Shown here piece by piece: positions 1 through 6,472 of a stretch of 7,347 nucleotides of DNA. The stretch spans positions 1-7,347 of the forward strand of contig JACCYC010000102.1 of NCBI GenBank assembly GCA_013696665.1, written 5' to 3'. The stretch is from Burkholderiaceae bacterium (GTDB lineage: Bacteria > Pseudomonadota > Gammaproteobacteria > Burkholderiales > Burkholderiaceae_F). Numbering within the stretch: position 1 is the first letter of the stretch; each line of letters begins with the position of its first letter. Made by a program: the position numbers and the translations under genes. A model generated the notes under the pieces. That model did not search any database, was not told where the DNA came from, and saw nothing but the letters and a program-made list of their open reading frames with translations.

Positions 1-185
1 AGTCGCTCCGATAACTTGTTGCCAATCAGGCGTGCGAATGTATCGTTGCCGCCACCTGGCGGGTACGGAACGATCAATCGGATCGGCTTGTTCGGATACG
101 GCTGCGCCGACGCTGGTGCAGTAACAAGGGAAACTGCGAGAAACGCCAGCGCCATAGAACTTGCTGCCTGCCAAATAGTTTTCAT
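1..185 (-). CDS. Bug/TctC-family periplasmic solute-binding protein, N-terminal part
   Basis: The minus-strand reading from ATG at 185-183 gives 61 residues before the window ends, so the C-terminal ~260 residues expected for this family lie outside. Residues 1-27 form a Sec signal peptide: a Lys near the start, a hydrophobic core (MALAFLAVSLV) and a probable cut after APASA, before QPYPNKP. The mature start carries the family hallmarks: YPNKPIRLIVPYPPGGG, then ND and FARLIGNKLSE. Bug receptors bind small carboxylates or similar solutes in the periplasm; some serve tripartite tricarboxylate transporters, while most are orphans of unknown ligand. The start is supported by an AGTGAGGA Shine-Dalgarno sequence seven bases upstream. 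It diverges from the racemase remnant; such receptors often lie beside metabolic genes for their ligand, so the remnant may once have been its partner. Family is confident, ligand unknown. Confidence 0.93.
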   Translation of the reverse strand, partial: MKTIWQAASSMALAFLAVSLVTAPASAQPYPNKPIRLIVPYPPGGGNDTFARLIGNKLSER

Positions 186-209
186 CGAAGTCCTCACTAC
201 AATGATCTG

Positions 210-500
210 ATGCATTCACCGGTACGTATCGCACTGATTCACGCTGTGCGGGTTGCGATTCAGCCTGTGGAAGAAGCTTTCGTCAAGTTCTGGCCTGAAG
301 CCGAGCGCATCAATTTACTCGATGACTCACTATCGCCCGATCGCGAGCGCGATGCGGGTTTGACCGAGTCAATGTTCAGGCGCATCAACGCGCTTGCCGA
401 CTTCGCGCGCGGCAGCCGCCGTCACTGCGAAGGTCCGTGTACCGTCTTGACGAGTCCCCAAAGTGCAGTACTTCAATTGCGGGTGCGCTTGAGCACCTGC
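210..500 (+). pseudogene. Decayed Asp/Glu racemase-superfamily gene (internal deletion plus frameshift)
   Basis: From ATG 210 the first ~67 codons read like the N-terminus of the Asp/Glu racemase, HupH and arylmalonate-decarboxylase-like superfamily: RIALIHAVRVAIQPVEEAF, then WPEAERINLLDDSLSPD and a helix ending ALADFARG (to ~413). Intact relatives then continue with a ~GADAILFTCSAFGP segment holding a catalytic Cys; this is missing here. Instead, frame +1 of 412-444 reads AAAVTAKVRVP. One base short at 444, the original frame resumes with VLTSPQSAVLQLR (444-482), a typical C-terminal tail of these proteins. The gene therefore looks like N- and C-terminal pieces joined by an internal loss of roughly 100 or more codons, plus a one-base deletion. 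Its stop is also gone: the frame stays open into serC, making a spurious 475-codon ORF. The family match rests on memory of the motifs, not on a search. Confidence 0.62.
479..500 (+). promoter_or_regulatory. Hairpin / inverted repeat upstream of serC
   Basis: GCGGGTGC at 479-486 pairs with GCACCTGC at 493-500 around the loop GCTTGA, giving eight base pairs including one G-U in RNA. No T run follows, so it is not a standard intrinsic terminator. It ends 54 bases before the serC start and could be a leader structure or an operator dyad. It also falls in the tail of the racemase remnant, so it may be a chance leftover of coding sequence. No function is established. Confidence 0.35.
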
Positions 501-554
501 TTAACCGCAGAGTGCCCTACCCGACCACGAACCAGCCATGGATCTTCAACACTC

Positions 555-1637
555 ATGAACGTCTTTAATTTCAGCGCCGGCCCCGCCGTGCTCCCGAAAG
601 AAATTTTGCAGCGTGCGGCCGCAGAAATGCTCGACTGGCATGGCAGCGGCATGTCGGTGATGGAGATGAGCCATCGCGGCAGCGAGTTCATCTCGATCGC
701 GGACAAAGCGGAGGCCGATCTGCGCACGCTGATGTCGATCGGCGATGACTACGCAGTGCTGTTCCTGCAGGGCGGCGCAATCGGAGAGAACGCGATCGTG
801 CCAATGAACCTGCTCGGCGATCGCAAGGCGATCGACTTCGTCAACACCGGCGAATGGTCGAAGAAGTCGATCAAGGAAGCGAAGAAGTACGCGCAGGTCA
901 ACATTGCGGCATCGAGCGACGACAAGAACTTCACGTATGTGCCGGAGCGCTCAGGCTGGAAGCTGTCATCCGACGTGGCCTACGTGCACGTTTGCACCAA
1001 CGAGACGATCGGCGGCGTCGAGTACCAGTGGGTGCCCGACGTCGGCACCGTGCCGCTGGTCGCAGACATGTCATCGCACATTTTGTCGCGCGTTGTCGAT
1101 GTGTCGAAGTACGGCGTGATTTACGGCGGCGCGCAGAAAAACGTCGGCCCCGCGGGATTGACGCTGGTGATCGTTCGCAAGGATCTGCTCGAGCGTGCGC
1201 TTGCGATCACGCCGTCGGCGTTCAACTGGAAGGAGCAAGCTGAGAGCGACTCGATGCTGAACACGCCGCCGACATACGCGATTTACATCGCAGGGCTGGT
1301 GTTCCAGTGGCTGCTGGCGCGGGGCGGATTGCCTGCGATCGAGCAGAAAAATGTCGCCAAGGCGAAGCTGCTGTACGACGCGCTCGACGCGAGCCAGCTC
1401 TACTACAACCCGGTGCGCAAGGGAGATCGCTCGCGCATGAACGTGCCGTTCAAGCTGCGCGATGAAACGCTCGACGGCGCGTTCCTCAAAGGCGCGCAAC
1501 AGCGCGGCCTGGTGCAGTTAAAGGGGCACCGCTCGGTCGGCGGCATGCGCGCATCTATTTACAACGCGATGCCGATCGAAGGCGTGCAGGCTCTGGTTGA
1601 CTATCTGCGTGAGTTCGAACGGAATCCAACTGCATGA
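555..1637 (+). CDS. serC: Phosphoserine aminotransferase
   Basis: This cytoplasmic PLP enzyme converts 3-phosphohydroxypyruvate and glutamate to 3-phosphoserine and 2-oxoglutarate, the second step of serine synthesis; in many bacteria it also acts in pyridoxal phosphate synthesis. The product has 360 residues, close to the E. coli enzyme (362). It begins with the signature MNVFNFSAGPAVLP; the substrate-binding MSHRGSEF lies at 38-45; FLQGGAIGENA at 70-80 is the phosphate and PLP region; DMSSHILSR is at 171-179. The PLP Schiff-base lysine is K195 in YGGAQKNVGPAGL. The C-terminal GHRSVGGMRASIYNA (324-338) is also typical. ATG 555 was chosen because homologues start here; the frame stays open back to 210 only through the racemase remnant. 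No good Shine-Dalgarno sequence is visible. The stop overlaps the serA start (ATGA), so the two are probably cotranscribed and translationally coupled. Confidence 0.97.
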   Translation: MNVFNFSAGPAVLPKEILQRAAAEMLDWHGSGMSVMEMSHRGSEFISIADKAEADLRTLMSIGDDYAVLFLQGGAIGENAIVPMNLLGDRKAIDFVNTGEWSKKSIKEAKKYAQVNIAASSDDKNFTYVPERSGWKLSSDVAYVHVCTNETIGGVEYQWVPDVGTVPLVADMSSHILSRVVDVSKYGVIYGGAQKNVGPAGLTLVIVRKDLLERALAITPSAFNWKEQAESDSMLNTPPTYAIYIAGLVFQWLLARGGLPAIEQKNVAKAKLLYDALDASQLYYNPVRKGDRSRMNVPFKLRDETLDGAFLKGAQQRGLVQLKGHRSVGGMRASIYNAMPIEGVQALVDYLREFERNPTA

Positions 1638-2854
1638 CGCAGTTCCGCGTCCTCACGCTGAACAACATCTCGCCGCAGGCGTTGCTGCGCCTGACGCCTG
1701 ACCGCTACATCGTCGGCAAGCACGTTGACGATCCCGATGCAATTCTGGTGCGCTCGCACGACATGCATGCGATGACGATTCCCTCGACGGTCAAGGCGAT
1801 CGGGCGTGCCGGTACCGGCACCAACAACATTCCGGTAGCCGCAATGTCCGACCGTGGAGTGCCCGTCTTTAACGCACCCGGCGCCAACGCGAATGCAGTT
1901 CGGGAACTTGTGCTCGCGGCGCTGCTGATCGGAGCGCGCAATCTGGTTCCGGCGCTGCGGTTTGTCGGCGATCTGCCACGCGATGCGGCCGACTTCGAAG
2001 CGCGCGTCGAGGAAGGCAAGAAGCAATTCGCCGGTATCGAGCTCCCGCATCGCACGCTCGGCATTGTTGGCCTGGGCGCAATCGGCGCGCTGGTCGCCGA
2101 AACCGCGCTGAAGCTCGGCATGAAGGTCGTCGGATACGACCCGGAAATCACGGTCGATGCCGCGTGGCGGCTGCAGTCGGCCGTGCGCAAGGCACAGTCA
2201 ATCGACGAAGTGCTGAAGCAGGCGGATTTCGTCACGCTTCACGTGCCGCTGGTGGCGGCCACGCGCGGACTGATCGATGCCAAGCGGCTGGCGATGATGA
2301 AACCCGGCGCGGTGCTGCTGAACTTTGCGCGCGACGCGATCGTCGACGAAGCTGCAGTCGTCGAGGCACTGCGTGCCGACCGGCTCAAAGCCTATCTGAC
2401 CGACTTTCCATCGCCAACGCTGTCCGGCGTGCGCGGTGTCATCGCGCTGCCGCACCTGGGCGCGTCGACCGTCGAGGCGGAAGAAAACTGCGCGGTGATG
2501 GTGGTCGAGCAACTGCGTGAATTTCTGGAAAACGGCGGCATCAGCAACGCGGTAAATTTCCCGCACGTGGAGATGGCGCGCGAATCGGCGTATCGCATCG
2601 GTATCGCCAACGCCAACGTACCCAACATGCTCGGCCAGATCTCGACCGCGATGGCCAACGCCGGGCTGAATATCCACAATATGCTGAACAAGTCGCGCGG
2701 CGGAATGGCGTACACGATGGTCGACGTCGACAGTCCAGTCGCGCAAAGCGTGATCGATGCGATTGCGGCAATCAATGGTGTGCTGTCAGTGCGGTCGATT
2801 CCTGTCGAGCAAGAGGCAACCGAGAGGGTGCGCTCTGAAGTGCCAGCGCGTTAA
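1634..2854 (+). CDS. serA: D-3-phosphoglycerate dehydrogenase with C-terminal ACT domain
   Basis: It oxidises 3-phosphoglycerate to 3-phosphohydroxypyruvate with NAD, the first step of serine synthesis, and so feeds SerC directly. The 406-residue length fits the short SerA type (E. coli 410). Residues 34-103 hold the N-terminal catalytic part (DAILVRSHDM, GRAGTGTNNIPV, FNAPGANANAVRELV). The Rossmann motif GIVGLGAIG is at 143-151 with acidic D169 in GYDP. Catalytic Arg is R233 (NFARDAI) and catalytic His is H274 (LPHLGAST). Residues ~320-390 are an ACT domain (ANVPNMLGQISTAMANAGLN), the serine-binding domain behind feedback inhibition in the family. Odd point: counting from the conserved D257 of TDFPSPT, the catalytic Glu position is T262 (ACG). 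The start overlaps the serC stop by four bases. No serB is in the window. Assignment to SerA is firm; normal activity is not proven by sequence. Confidence 0.95.
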   Translation: MTQFRVLTLNNISPQALLRLTPDRYIVGKHVDDPDAILVRSHDMHAMTIPSTVKAIGRAGTGTNNIPVAAMSDRGVPVFNAPGANANAVRELVLAALLIGARNLVPALRFVGDLPRDAADFEARVEEGKKQFAGIELPHRTLGIVGLGAIGALVAETALKLGMKVVGYDPEITVDAAWRLQSAVRKAQSIDEVLKQADFVTLHVPLVAATRGLIDAKRLAMMKPGAVLLNFARDAIVDEAAVVEALRADRLKAYLTDFPSPTLSGVRGVIALPHLGASTVEAEENCAVMVVEQLREFLENGGISNAVNFPHVEMARESAYRIGIANANVPNMLGQISTAMANAGLNIHNMLNKSRGGMAYTMVDVDSPVAQSVIDAIAAINGVLSVRSIPVEQEATERVRSEVPAR

Positions 2855-2882
2855 CCAAGGCGGCATATTGAATTAGAGCCAG

Positions 2883-3409
2883 ATGTCACAAACCTCCGCC
2901 CTCAAAGAAATCGACGATTTCAGGCAGCACTTTGATGCAATGTACGTCGGTGGAATTCCGAACTTGCTCAACGACAACGGATTCTTTTTGGCATTCGTTG
3001 CGGTACTGACGGGCACTGAAGCCCTGGCGGGGCTGTTCGCTCCTACTAGCTTAACTGGTGACCGCTTCCGCTCATTTATCGCGACCTACTACCCCGAAGA
3101 GTATTGGCCATTCTCCGACCGTCTTTGGGAGTTTCGGAACGTCATGATTCATTCTTTCAACCCCGGGCCCTTCGCACTAACACATCACAACTCACGGCAT
3201 CATTTGAAGGCACCCCTTGGCATCACGATGTTGAACGCCGAGGACTTCTACGCCGCCTTGCTAGCCGCAGCGCGCGCGTACTTTGAGGCGGGCTGGTGGA
3301 CCCTAAATTGCAGGCAAATTTTCTGAAGCGCGTGGTTGCCTTAGACGGCGGAGCGCTACAAACGTGGGTCGTACAAGAAGGACCGCCCTCGCAAAATGCA
3401 TCGCCCTAG
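2883..3409 (+). pseudogene. HEPN-like conserved hypothetical gene with an apparent one-base frameshift
   Basis: ATG 2883 opens a frame that ends at TGA 3324-3326 (147 residues), but the last part looks shifted. Up to ~3290 it reads like a conserved hypothetical protein: YVGGIPNLLNDNGFFLAF, GTEALAGLF, WEFRNVMIHSF, then LGITMLNAEDFYAALLAAAR. After 3290 the frame one base back continues sensibly (LVDPKLQANFLKRVVALDGG) to TAG 3407-3409. Reading GGGG instead of GGG at 3290-3292 would join both as YFEAGLVDPKLQ, about 175 residues. This is either a real deletion or a homopolymer sequencing error. R85-N86 and H90 form an R-x4-H motif like that of HEPN domains, many of which are RNases in toxin-antitoxin and defence systems; this assignment is inference. 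Lines 2881-3000 are 47% GC by count, against 72% for serA 2041-2100. It starts 28 bases after serA and has a poor Shine-Dalgarno sequence. Confidence 0.6.
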
Positions 3410-3463
3410 CCCACCGTTGCACCGACCCAGTGAACTCTATCGTTTCGCGCCCAGGCAAGTCTC

Positions 3464-4153
3464 GTGAGCGACAACGTTATTTCATACATAGAAATGTGCC
3501 GCCGCGAGCGCACGAGTCTGCAGCAGGGCATGAACTTCGGCTTGGGTGGCAACCACTCGGTCATTCTTATGTCGGTGCGGGCGAATGCTCCATATCGCGA
3601 TCGGCTCGAAGACTCCGGTACAACGCTCGTATACGAAGGTCACGACATTCCGAAAAGTGCGTCATCCCTGAATCCAAAGGCAGTCGACCAGCCGCTCAAG
3701 TACCGAAGCGGACGCCCAACGCAAAACGGAAAGTTTCACGCTGCTGCCCAGGGCGCGAAAATCGGTCAGCGTCTACCCGAACGGGTCAGGGTGTACGAAA
3801 AGCTCCGCCCGGGCATTTGGTCATACAACGGTGTCTTTCACCTCGTCGATGCATGGATTGAACGCGACGATTTCCGAAGCGTTTGCAAGTTCAAGTTGAT
3901 CGCGGTCGAAGGCGAGGAAGACTTTGAGCGGCCGGCACACCTGAACGCCGAACGACGACGTCTAATTCCAACGCATGTCAAGCTAGAGGTGTGGCAGCGC
4001 GATGCCGGAAAGTGCTCCATGTGCGGAGCTGCGGACGAACTGCACTTCGATCACATACTGCCATTTGCGAAGGGCGGCACTTCGATGACGGCAGTTAACG
4101 TGCAGCTGCTGTGCGCCAGACACAACTTGGCAAAAAGCGACCGAATCGAGTAG
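3464..4153 (+). CDS. SRA-HNH protein, probable modification-dependent restriction endonuclease
   Basis: The 229-residue product joins two recognisable domains. Residues ~10-145 resemble the SRA/YDG fold, which flips out modified cytosine: GMNFGLGGNHSVILMSVR, then GTTLVYEGHDIPK, VDQPLKY, NGKF, PERVRVYEKLRPGIWSYNGV and FHLVDAW. Residues ~170-226 are an HNH nuclease with CxxC zinc ligands C184 and C187, the HFDHI core (H194, D196, H197), N212 in VNVQLLC, and C217-x2-H220 with HNLAKSD. From family knowledge, SRA-HNH proteins cut DNA carrying 5-methylcytosine or a related modification. No methyltransferase is adjacent, which fits a standalone type IV-like enzyme. The start is GTG 3464 with AGG eight bases upstream; ATG 3494 (residue 11) is an alternative. 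It lies 54 bases after the restored end of the HEPN-like gene. All key residues are present, so it appears intact. The exact modified base recognised cannot be told. Confidence 0.9.
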   Translation: MSDNVISYIEMCRRERTSLQQGMNFGLGGNHSVILMSVRANAPYRDRLEDSGTTLVYEGHDIPKSASSLNPKAVDQPLKYRSGRPTQNGKFHAAAQGAKIGQRLPERVRVYEKLRPGIWSYNGVFHLVDAWIERDDFRSVCKFKLIAVEGEEDFERPAHLNAERRRLIPTHVKLEVWQRDAGKCSMCGAADELHFDHILPFAKGGTSMTAVNVQLLCARHNLAKSDRIE

Positions 4154-4199
4154 AGAATTGTCGGGTGTTAAGCAGCAATTACGAGGAGACCTTTCCATC

Positions 4200-4712
4200 A
4201 TGAATGCCGAAGATTTGCGGTCTGTCCAAGCTCCGCTGAAGGAGCGCTATCGCGAAGCCCCAGAGGCGGCACTGATCACTTTGCGTGCGCAAGGTCGCAT
4301 CGGTGAAGGTGTCAGCTGCAAGGTCGAAACAGGCAAAGCAGCCGTCGTTGCCGCGTTGCATCCGGCCACCGGTGGGAGCGGACAGGCTGCGTGCTCGGGC
4401 GACATGCTGCTCGAAGCCTTGGTTGCCTGCGCTGGTGTAACCCTGAACGCGGTGGCCACAGCGCTCGGTATTGAACTGCGAGACGCCTCGCTGCAAGCCG
4501 AAGGCGATCTCGACTTCCGTGGAACGCTCGGCGTGACCAAGGACGCTCCTGTGGGCTTCAAAAACATACGGCTGCAGTTCACGCTCGACACCGACGCATC
4601 GGAGGAGCAACTCGTGACTCTGTTGCGGCTGACGGAGAGGTACTGCGTCGTTTACCAAACGCTGGCGAAACCACCCGCTTTGGCAGTGACTCGCAATCGC
4701 GCGACTGCCTGA
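4200..4712 (+). CDS. OsmC-family protein
   Basis: The 170-residue product belongs to the OsmC/Ohr superfamily, cytoplasmic thiol-dependent peroxidases that reduce organic hydroperoxides. The two conserved cysteines are visible: C77 in LLEALVACAGVTLNAVA, on the central helix, and C149 in LTERYCVVYQTL. Other supporting stretches are LHPATGG, ACSGDMLLEAL and the C-terminal strand motif GFKNIRLQFTLDTDAS. C40 and C65 are extra cysteines. ATG 4200 was chosen over the upstream TTG 4158 because AGGAG (4184-4188) lies 11 bases before it and the family usually starts near MNAEDLR. It begins 46 bases after the restriction gene and may have its own promoter, though none stands out. Whether it detoxifies peroxides or has another role, as some OsmC relatives do, cannot be decided here. 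Confidence 0.9.
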   Translation: MNAEDLRSVQAPLKERYREAPEAALITLRAQGRIGEGVSCKVETGKAAVVAALHPATGGSGQAACSGDMLLEALVACAGVTLNAVATALGIELRDASLQAEGDLDFRGTLGVTKDAPVGFKNIRLQFTLDTDASEEQLVTLLRLTERYCVVYQTLAKPPALAVTRNRATA

Positions 4713-4771
4713 GCGAGTTCGAAGATGACGCCTCACGCTTCCGGTAGTAAATTAGGCAAAGTAAGTAGACT

Positions 4772-4779
4772 AGGAGGTG
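4772..4779 (+). promoter_or_regulatory. Very strong ribosome binding site of the cupin gene
   Basis: AGGAGGTG, a near-perfect match to the 16S anti-Shine-Dalgarno sequence, ends five bases before ATG 4785. It fixes that start over the in-frame upstream ATG 4725 and stands out because most neighbouring genes have weak sites. It suggests high translation of the exported cupin. Confidence 0.85.
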
Positions 4780-4784
4780 TCCCT

Positions 4785-5384
4785 ATGAAACGGATTCTCA
4801 TCGATGTGATCGTGGTTCTTGCATACGGGTTATGGTCATTGTCATCGACGGCGATAGCGCAGCAGCCGCTTGTCATCAAGCCGCTGGCCGAAAAGAAGAT
4901 CACGGAGTTGCCGGCGGGACCGCTCTTTTGGCGGATCGAAAACTTCAATACGCTCGCGCAGGCGCAGGCCGCCGCGGGCCCCTCGGCGTTAGTCGCCGAG
5001 TCGGCTGGCAAAGTCTGGCTCTTCACGCTCGGCCTAGCGGGTGCGTCATCAGCGGGCGGCACTAAGGTTGCGGAATTCGGACCCATCCCCCGTGTTGTTG
5101 CACCTCAGTATCTCCTTCGAATCAACGAAGCCAGCGGCCCTCCGGGCAGCATCACGCCCGTGCACACTCATCCGGGCTCCGAGGCATTCTTCGTGCTGGC
5201 CGGGGAACAGAGCATCCGTAGTCCCCACGGGACGATGCGTGTCAAGGTTGGCCAGCCCGAAGCGGGTCATGGTGCCGACATGCCGATGCAGGTCTCGAGC
5301 AGCGGCTCGACGGATCTGCACTCTCTGGTGATGTTTGTCGTGGACGCCACGAAACCGTTCTCATCTCCGGCGACTTTTCCGTGA
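4785..5384 (+). CDS. Exported single-domain cupin protein
   Basis: The 199-residue product begins with a signal peptide: MKR, then a hydrophobic core to about residue 20, with a probable cut after STAIA (residue 25) before QQPLV. This places it in the periplasm or outside. Residues ~105-187 form a cupin barrel. Motif 1 is exact, G-x5-HxH-x3-E-x6-G from G121 to G140 (SITPVHTHPGSEAFFVLAG), giving likely metal ligands H127, H129 and E133. Motif 2 is weak: GHGADMPMQV followed by TDLHSLVMFVVD, without the usual PxG; H179 could be the fourth ligand. Cupins of this kind span dioxygenases, isomerases and binding proteins, so the reaction is unknown. The start is fixed by the AGGAGGTG site. It lies 72 bases after the OsmC gene on the same strand and could be cotranscribed with it. 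Confidence 0.85.
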   Translation: MKRILIDVIVVLAYGLWSLSSTAIAQQPLVIKPLAEKKITELPAGPLFWRIENFNTLAQAQAAAGPSALVAESAGKVWLFTLGLAGASSAGGTKVAEFGPIPRVVAPQYLLRINEASGPPGSITPVHTHPGSEAFFVLAGEQSIRSPHGTMRVKVGQPEAGHGADMPMQVSSSGSTDLHSLVMFVVDATKPFSSPATFP

Positions 5385-5594
5385 GTGTCACGCTACGCGG
5401 AAAATAATGTATGGGTTTCCGGAGCGGTGCTGCCGCTCTTTGTCACCGTAGTGCACGCTCGTCCTCCGGTAGCAGCAGAGCTTGCCGCAGAAGTTGCGGC
5501 GCTCACAACCCCTGTTGCTCAGTTGATCGGTCGCCCGGCCGAGCGCGTGCCTGCCCCGTACGCTCCGCCCGCCCTCGCCGGCAAGCATTTCTGA
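5385..5594 (+). pseudogene. Short doubtful ORF, possible remnant of a dehydrogenase E1-beta C-terminus
   Basis: A 69-codon frame opens with GTG directly after the cupin stop (TGAGTG) and ends at TGA 5592-5594. It lacks its own Shine-Dalgarno sequence. Its second half, AAELAAEVAALTTPVAQLIG then RVPAPYAPPAL, weakly recalls the end of alpha-ketoacid dehydrogenase E1-beta chains (…AAEIAA…APVARV-G…PxPYAPxLE). If so it is a fragment with a further internal loss of several residues. The resemblance is by eye only. It could equally be a chance open frame. The rest of the gap to the methyltransferase (5595-5642) shows no clear promoter or terminator. Confidence 0.25.
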
Positions 5595-5642
5595 GGGCAG
5601 CTTGCTAATCAGTGCAGCTTCGTCTCCAAGATCAGATTGCCC

Positions 5643-6452
5643 ATGACCGCTTCTTCGACCTTCACGGCATCTGACGGCAACGACTACGAGTTGCTGATGG
5701 GCCGATGGAGCCGACGCCTTGCCGAACCGTTTCTTGATTTTGTCGGCACTGCAAACGACGAGAGTGTTCTCGATGTCGGCTGCGGCACCGGCTGCTTGGC
5801 CATTGCCCTGACCAAGAGATGCCAGGTCAAGCAGGTGCGTGGCGTGGATTTCTCACCCGCCTACATCGAGCACGCCACGCGCAACATTCATGATCCTCGA
5901 GTTACCTTCGAGGTAGGAGACGCGTGCGCGCTGGCGCTTGCGGATCGGAGTTACGACCGCGTTCTGTCTCTGCTGATGCTGCATTTCGTTCCGAGAGCGG
6001 ATCAGGCCATTGCCGAGATGCGGCGAGTCGCGCGGGCGGGAGCCGTCGTGGGTGCGGCGGTGTGGGACGCGCGCGGGGGTTTTGTTGCCTCGCGCATGTT
6101 CTTTGATACCGCTGCCGTCTTGGACCCGAAAGCAGCTGAGCGCCGGGCACGCAATTACACGCGCCCAATGACGCGGCCGGGGGAGCTGGCGAATGCGTGG
6201 CGCGCGGCGGGCATCATCGATGTCGTCGAGACAACACTGATGATCCGCATGGAGTTCGAGTCGTTCGATGACTATTGGGCACCCTACGCAGGTAAGGAGG
6301 GGCCGCAAGCCGAATACGTCGCCACTCTCAGTGAAGCTGATCGAGCGCGGCTCCGCAATGCTGTGCGGCTTGCGTACGTCGACGGCGAATCCGACGGCCC
6401 GCGGTCGTATGCAGCGCTCGCCTGGGCTGTGAAAGGCATCGCGCCCGGCTAG
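5643..6452 (+). CDS. Class I SAM-dependent methyltransferase
   Basis: The 269-residue product has a Rossmann methyltransferase core of UbiE/COG2226 style. An N-terminal helix (YELLMGRWSRRLAEPFLDFV, 15-34) precedes motif I VLDVGCGTG (42-50). Acidic D69 in GVDFSP would bind the SAM ribose, GDA (92-94) contacts the adenine, and LSLLMLHFVPRADQAIAEM (108-126) is the motif IV region. The C-terminal half (FESFDDYWAPYAG and on) is the variable substrate part. The substrate cannot be told from sequence; small molecules are usual for this group. ATG 5643 is preferred to TTG 5637, two codons upstream; neither has a strong Shine-Dalgarno sequence. It is followed by the cadmium transporter gene after 20 bases, which suggests one operon. 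A role linked to metal or metalloid stress is conceivable from context but is not shown. Confidence 0.88.
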   Translation: MTASSTFTASDGNDYELLMGRWSRRLAEPFLDFVGTANDESVLDVGCGTGCLAIALTKRCQVKQVRGVDFSPAYIEHATRNIHDPRVTFEVGDACALALADRSYDRVLSLLMLHFVPRADQAIAEMRRVARAGAVVGAAVWDARGGFVASRMFFDTAAVLDPKAAERRARNYTRPMTRPGELANAWRAAGIIDVVETTLMIRMEFESFDDYWAPYAGKEGPQAEYVATLSEADRARLRNAVRLAYVDGESDGPRSYAALAWAVKGIAPG

Positions 6453-6472
6453 CGTAAGGCGTCACGCGCTGC

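Noticed and set aside
447..477. Sigma70-like promoter for serC (TTGACG 447-452, TTCAAT 472-477)
   Set aside because: The spacing is 19 bases and the -10 box matches only 4 of 6 positions; it is also within remnant coding sequence. Not enough to annotate.
2198..2746. 182-codon minus-strand ORF opposite serA
   Set aside because: It is a high-GC shadow frame; serA is unambiguous on the + strand.
2855..2882. Terminator after serA
   Set aside because: No inverted repeat with a T run is present in this short gap.
3364..3861. 165-codon + strand ORF overlapping the SRA-HNH gene
   Set aside because: It overlaps a gene with clear domain motifs in another frame, is Arg-rich in a shadow-like way and shows no recognisable family features.
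4156..4180. Inverted repeat AATTG…CAATT upstream of the OsmC gene as an operator
   Set aside because: The arms are only five bases with a 15-base gap, which is easily due to chance.
4179..4736. 185-codon minus-strand ORF opposite the OsmC gene
   Set aside because: It mirrors a well-supported gene and its translation shows no domain signal.
4725..4784. N-terminal extension of the cupin from ATG 4725
   Set aside because: It would bury the signal peptide and ignore the near-perfect ribosome site just before ATG 4785.
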